Positions 34,223-36,592 of a stretch of 36,592 bases of DNA are shown here, in pieces. A model generated the notes under the pieces. It was given only the letters and a program-made list of their open reading frames with translations. It did not search any database and was not told the origin of the DNA. The DNA lies in contig NZ_JADOVG010000028.1 of assembly GCF_015752205.1 (NCBI RefSeq), forward strand, positions 1-36,592, in the 5' to 3' direction. Numbering within the stretch: position 1 is the first letter of the stretch; each line of letters begins with the position of its first letter. This DNA is from Polaromonas sp. CG_9.7. GTDB lineage: Bacteria; Pseudomonadota; Gammaproteobacteria; Burkholderiales; Burkholderiaceae_C. Made by a program: the position numbers and the translations under genes.

Positions 34223-36325
34223 ATGTCCCGCGCTACCCCCATTAAAAACTACCGCAACATTGGTATTTCCGCGCACATTGATGCCGGCAAGACCACCACC
34301 ACCGAGCGAATTCTTTTTTACACCGGCGTAAGCCACAAGATTGGTGAAGTGCATGATGGCGCGGCCACCATGGACTGGATGGAGCAGGAGCAAGAGCGTG
34401 GCATCACGATCACTTCGGCTGCAACCACCTGTTTCTGGAAAGGCATGGACGCTTCTTTTCCAGAGCACCGCATCAACATCATCGATACCCCGGGTCACGT
34501 TGACTTCACGATTGAAGTCGAGCGCTCGATGCGCGTGCTCGACGGCGCCTGCATGGTTTATTGCGCTGTCGGCGGTGTTCAGCCGCAGTCCGAAACCGTC
34601 TGGCGCCAAGCCAACAAGTACAAGGTGCCACGCCTGGCCTTCGTCAACAAGATGGACCGCACCGGCGCGAACTTCTTCAAGGTTGTCGAAGGCATGAAGC
34701 TGCGCCTGAAAGCCAACCCCGTACCCATGGTGATCCCTATCGGCGCTGAAGAAAACTTCACCGGCGTTGTGGACCTGATCATGATGAAAGCCATCATCTG
34801 GGATGAAGCTTCGCAGGGCATGAAGTTTGAATACAAAGAAATTCCAGCCGAGCTGCTGGAATTGGCCAAGGAATGGCGCGAAAAGATGGTTGAGGCTGCT
34901 GCCGAAGCCAACGAAGAACTCATGAACAAATACCTCGAAGAAGGTGATTTGTCCGAGGCAGAGATCAAGTTCGGCATCCGCACGCGCACTATTGCCAGCG
35001 AAATCCAGCCGATGTACTGCGGTTCTGCCTTCAAGAACAAGGGCGTGCAGCGCATGCTGGACGCCGTGATTGACTTCATGCCTTCACCCATCGACATCCC
35101 GCCTGTCAAAGGTACCGATGACGATGAAGCGCCTGTCACCCGCAAAGCTGACGACTCCGAGAAGTTCTCGGCGCTGGCTTTCAAACTGATGACCGACCCG
35201 TTCGTCGGCCAGTTGACATTTGTCCGTGTCTACTCTGGTGTGCTTAAAAAGGGCGATACCGTTTACAACCCGATCAAAGGCAAGAAAGAGCGTATTGGCC
35301 GAATCGTGCAAATGCACGCCAACGAGCGTCAGGAAGTCAGTGAAATCGTTGCCGGCGACATTGCCGCCTGCGTGGGTCTGAAAGACGTGACGACTGGCGA
35401 AACGCTGTGCGATCCTGATGCCATCATCATGCTTGAACGCATGGTCTTCCCTGAGCCGGTGATTGCACAGGCCGTCGAACCAAAAACCAAGGCCGATCAG
35501 GAAAAAATGGGTATTGCCCTGCAGCGCCTGGCCGCAGAAGATCCATCGTTCCGCGTCAAGACTGACGAAGAATCGGGCCAGACCATCATCGCCGGCATGG
35601 GCGAGCTGCACCTGGAGATCATTGTTGACCGCATGAAGCGCGAATTCGGCGTGGAAGCCAACGTTGGCAAGCCGCAAGTGGCCTACCGCGAAACCATCCG
35701 CAAGACCATCGAAGATGCCGAAGGCAAGTTCGTGCGCCAGTCGGGCGGCAAGGGTCAGTACGGCCACGTCGTGCTGAAGATCGAGCCGAACGAACCCGGC
35801 AAGGGCATCGAGTTCATCGACGCCATCAAGGGTGGTGTGGTGCCGCGCGAGTACATTCCTGCCGTTGAAAAGGGCATCAACGAAGCTGTGACTTCAGGCG
35901 TGCTGGCTGGTTACCCGGTGGTTGACGTCAAGGTGACGTTGCACTTCGGCTCTTACCATGACGTGGACTCGAACGAACTTGCGTTCAAGATGGCCGCAAT
36001 CTTTGGCTTCAAGGAAGGCTGCCGCAAGGCCAGCCCGGTCATTCTCGAGCCGATGATGGCAGTTGAAGTCGAAACGCCTGAAGACTACGCCGGCAACGTG
36101 ATGGGCGATCTGGCCTCACGCCGCGGCATGGTGCAGGGCATGGAAGACATGCTGGGTGGCGGCAAGGTCATCAAGGCTGAAGTGCCTTTGTCCGAAATGT
36201 TCGGCTACTCGACCACGCTGCGTTCTGCGACGCAAGGCCGTGCGACCTACTCGATGGAATTCAAGCACTACTCCGAAGCGCCGCGCAATGTGTCCGAAGC
36301 CATCATGGCTGCGAGAGCTAAGTAA
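34223..36325 (+). CDS. fusA: Elongation factor G
   Basis: A 700-residue translational GTPase that drives translocation and, with RRF, ribosome recycling. G-domain motifs: [13 protein letters not shown] (P-loop), RGITITSA (switch I), DTPGHVDF and NKMDRTG. Domain IV and V pieces follow ([34 protein letters not shown]). Length is as expected. The ATG lacks a strong RBS; coupling with rpsG is unlikely over a 206-base gap. Confidence 0.98.
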   Translation: MSRATPIKNYRNIGISAHIDAGKTTTTERILFYTGVSHKIGEVHDGAATMDWMEQEQERGITITSAATTCFWKGMDASFPEHRINIIDTPGHVDFTIEVERSMRVLDGACMVYCAVGGVQPQSETVWRQANKYKVPRLAFVNKMDRTGANFFKVVEGMKLRLKANPVPMVIPIGAEENFTGVVDLIMMKAIIWDEASQGMKFEYKEIPAELLELAKEWREKMVEAAAEANEELMNKYLEEGDLSEAEIKFGIRTRTIASEIQPMYCGSAFKNKGVQRMLDAVIDFMPSPIDIPPVKGTDDDEAPVTRKADDSEKFSALAFKLMTDPFVGQLTFVRVYSGVLKKGDTVYNPIKGKKERIGRIVQMHANERQEVSEIVAGDIAACVGLKDVTTGETLCDPDAIIMLERMVFPEPVIAQAVEPKTKADQEKMGIALQRLAAEDPSFRVKTDEESGQTIIAGMGELHLEIIVDRMKREFGVEANVGKPQVAYRETIRKTIEDAEGKFVRQSGGKGQYGHVVLKIEPNEPGKGIEFIDAIKGGVVPREYIPAVEKGINEAVTSGVLAGYPVVDVKVTLHFGSYHDVDSNELAFKMAAIFGFKEGCRKASPVILEPMMAVEVETPEDYAGNVMGDLASRRGMVQGMEDMLGGGKVIKAEVPLSEMFGYSTTLRSATQGRATYSMEFKHYSEAPRNVSEAIMAARAK

Positions 36326-36334
36326 AAAAATTGC

Positions 36335-36379
36335 GGGACAGACCGAAGGACGCGCAAAACGCCCCTTCGCTCTGTTCCC
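36335..36379 (+). other. Long stem-loop in the fusA-tuf gap
   Basis: GGGACAGA..CGAAGG..GCG pairs with CGC..CCTTCG..TCTGTTCCC across a short loop with small bulges. It lies ten bases after the fusA stop. No T-run follows, so it may be an RNA processing or stability element or a partial attenuator. Confidence 0.45.
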
Positions 36380-36450
36380 AACTGGCTAGTCCCCGAATTA
36401 AATCCCCTGTCTGCGATTACGCGCCTTTCACTGCCCGTGGTGAAAAATAA

Positions 36451-36592
<142 letters not shown>

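Overview
The window looks like a chromosomal segment of a betaproteobacterium in the Burkholderiales, most like Polaromonas and its Comamonadaceae relatives. The grounds are the GC-rich coding style, a DUF4148 secreted protein, the thiC/thiO-thiS-thiG-thiE arrangement, and two dispersed intergenic repeat families of a kind I associate with Comamonadaceae genomes. This assignment comes from recognition, not from a database search. I saw no phage, transposase, CRISPR array, tRNA or rRNA.

Layout. (1) 1-5640, minus strand: a thiamine pathway block with a TPP riboswitch, thiC, then thiO-thiS-thiG-thiE and possibly a 54-residue ORF. (2) 5692-8001: an unrecognised protein, a Spy-like LTxxQ periplasmic protein with its own terminator, and a secreted Met/Gly-rich repeat protein. 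(3) 8387-11599, plus strand: an EEP-family protein, a ClsB-type cardiolipin synthase and a YbhN-like membrane protein, the same order as Escherichia coli ybhP-clsB-ybhN. (4) 11653-13987, plus strand: a radical SAM protein with a helix-hairpin-helix tail and a DUF4130 protein, translationally coupled, behind a strong LexA (SOS) operator that contains the start codon. (5) 14213-20787: scattered metabolic genes: a FAA-hydrolase-fold protein, MarC-like protein, SDR, DsbA-fold isomerase, dienelactone hydrolase, LysR regulator, DUF4148 protein and DUF72 protein. (6) 20881-26030: a multi-component phosphorelay with a single-domain receiver, a membrane sensor kinase, a soluble hybrid kinase, an Hpt protein, and a regulator with an excisionase/MerR-like HTH in front of a receiver domain. 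(7) 26068-29098: a CorA-like transporter, hemB, a candidate structured small RNA, and a HemJ/CopD-like protein. (8) 29122-31523: VanZ-like protein, thioredoxin-like ferredoxin, alpha/beta hydrolase. (9) 31610-36592: dacC and then the str operon (rpsL, rpsG, fusA, start of tuf) from its own sigma-70 promoter.

The items most worth following up are the SOS-linked radical SAM/DUF4130 pair with a start codon inside its LexA box, the phosphorelay with its unusual HTH-receiver output protein and shared divergent promoter region, the three-hairpin RNA candidate between hemB and hemJ, and a seven-copy intergenic repeat of about 60 bp.
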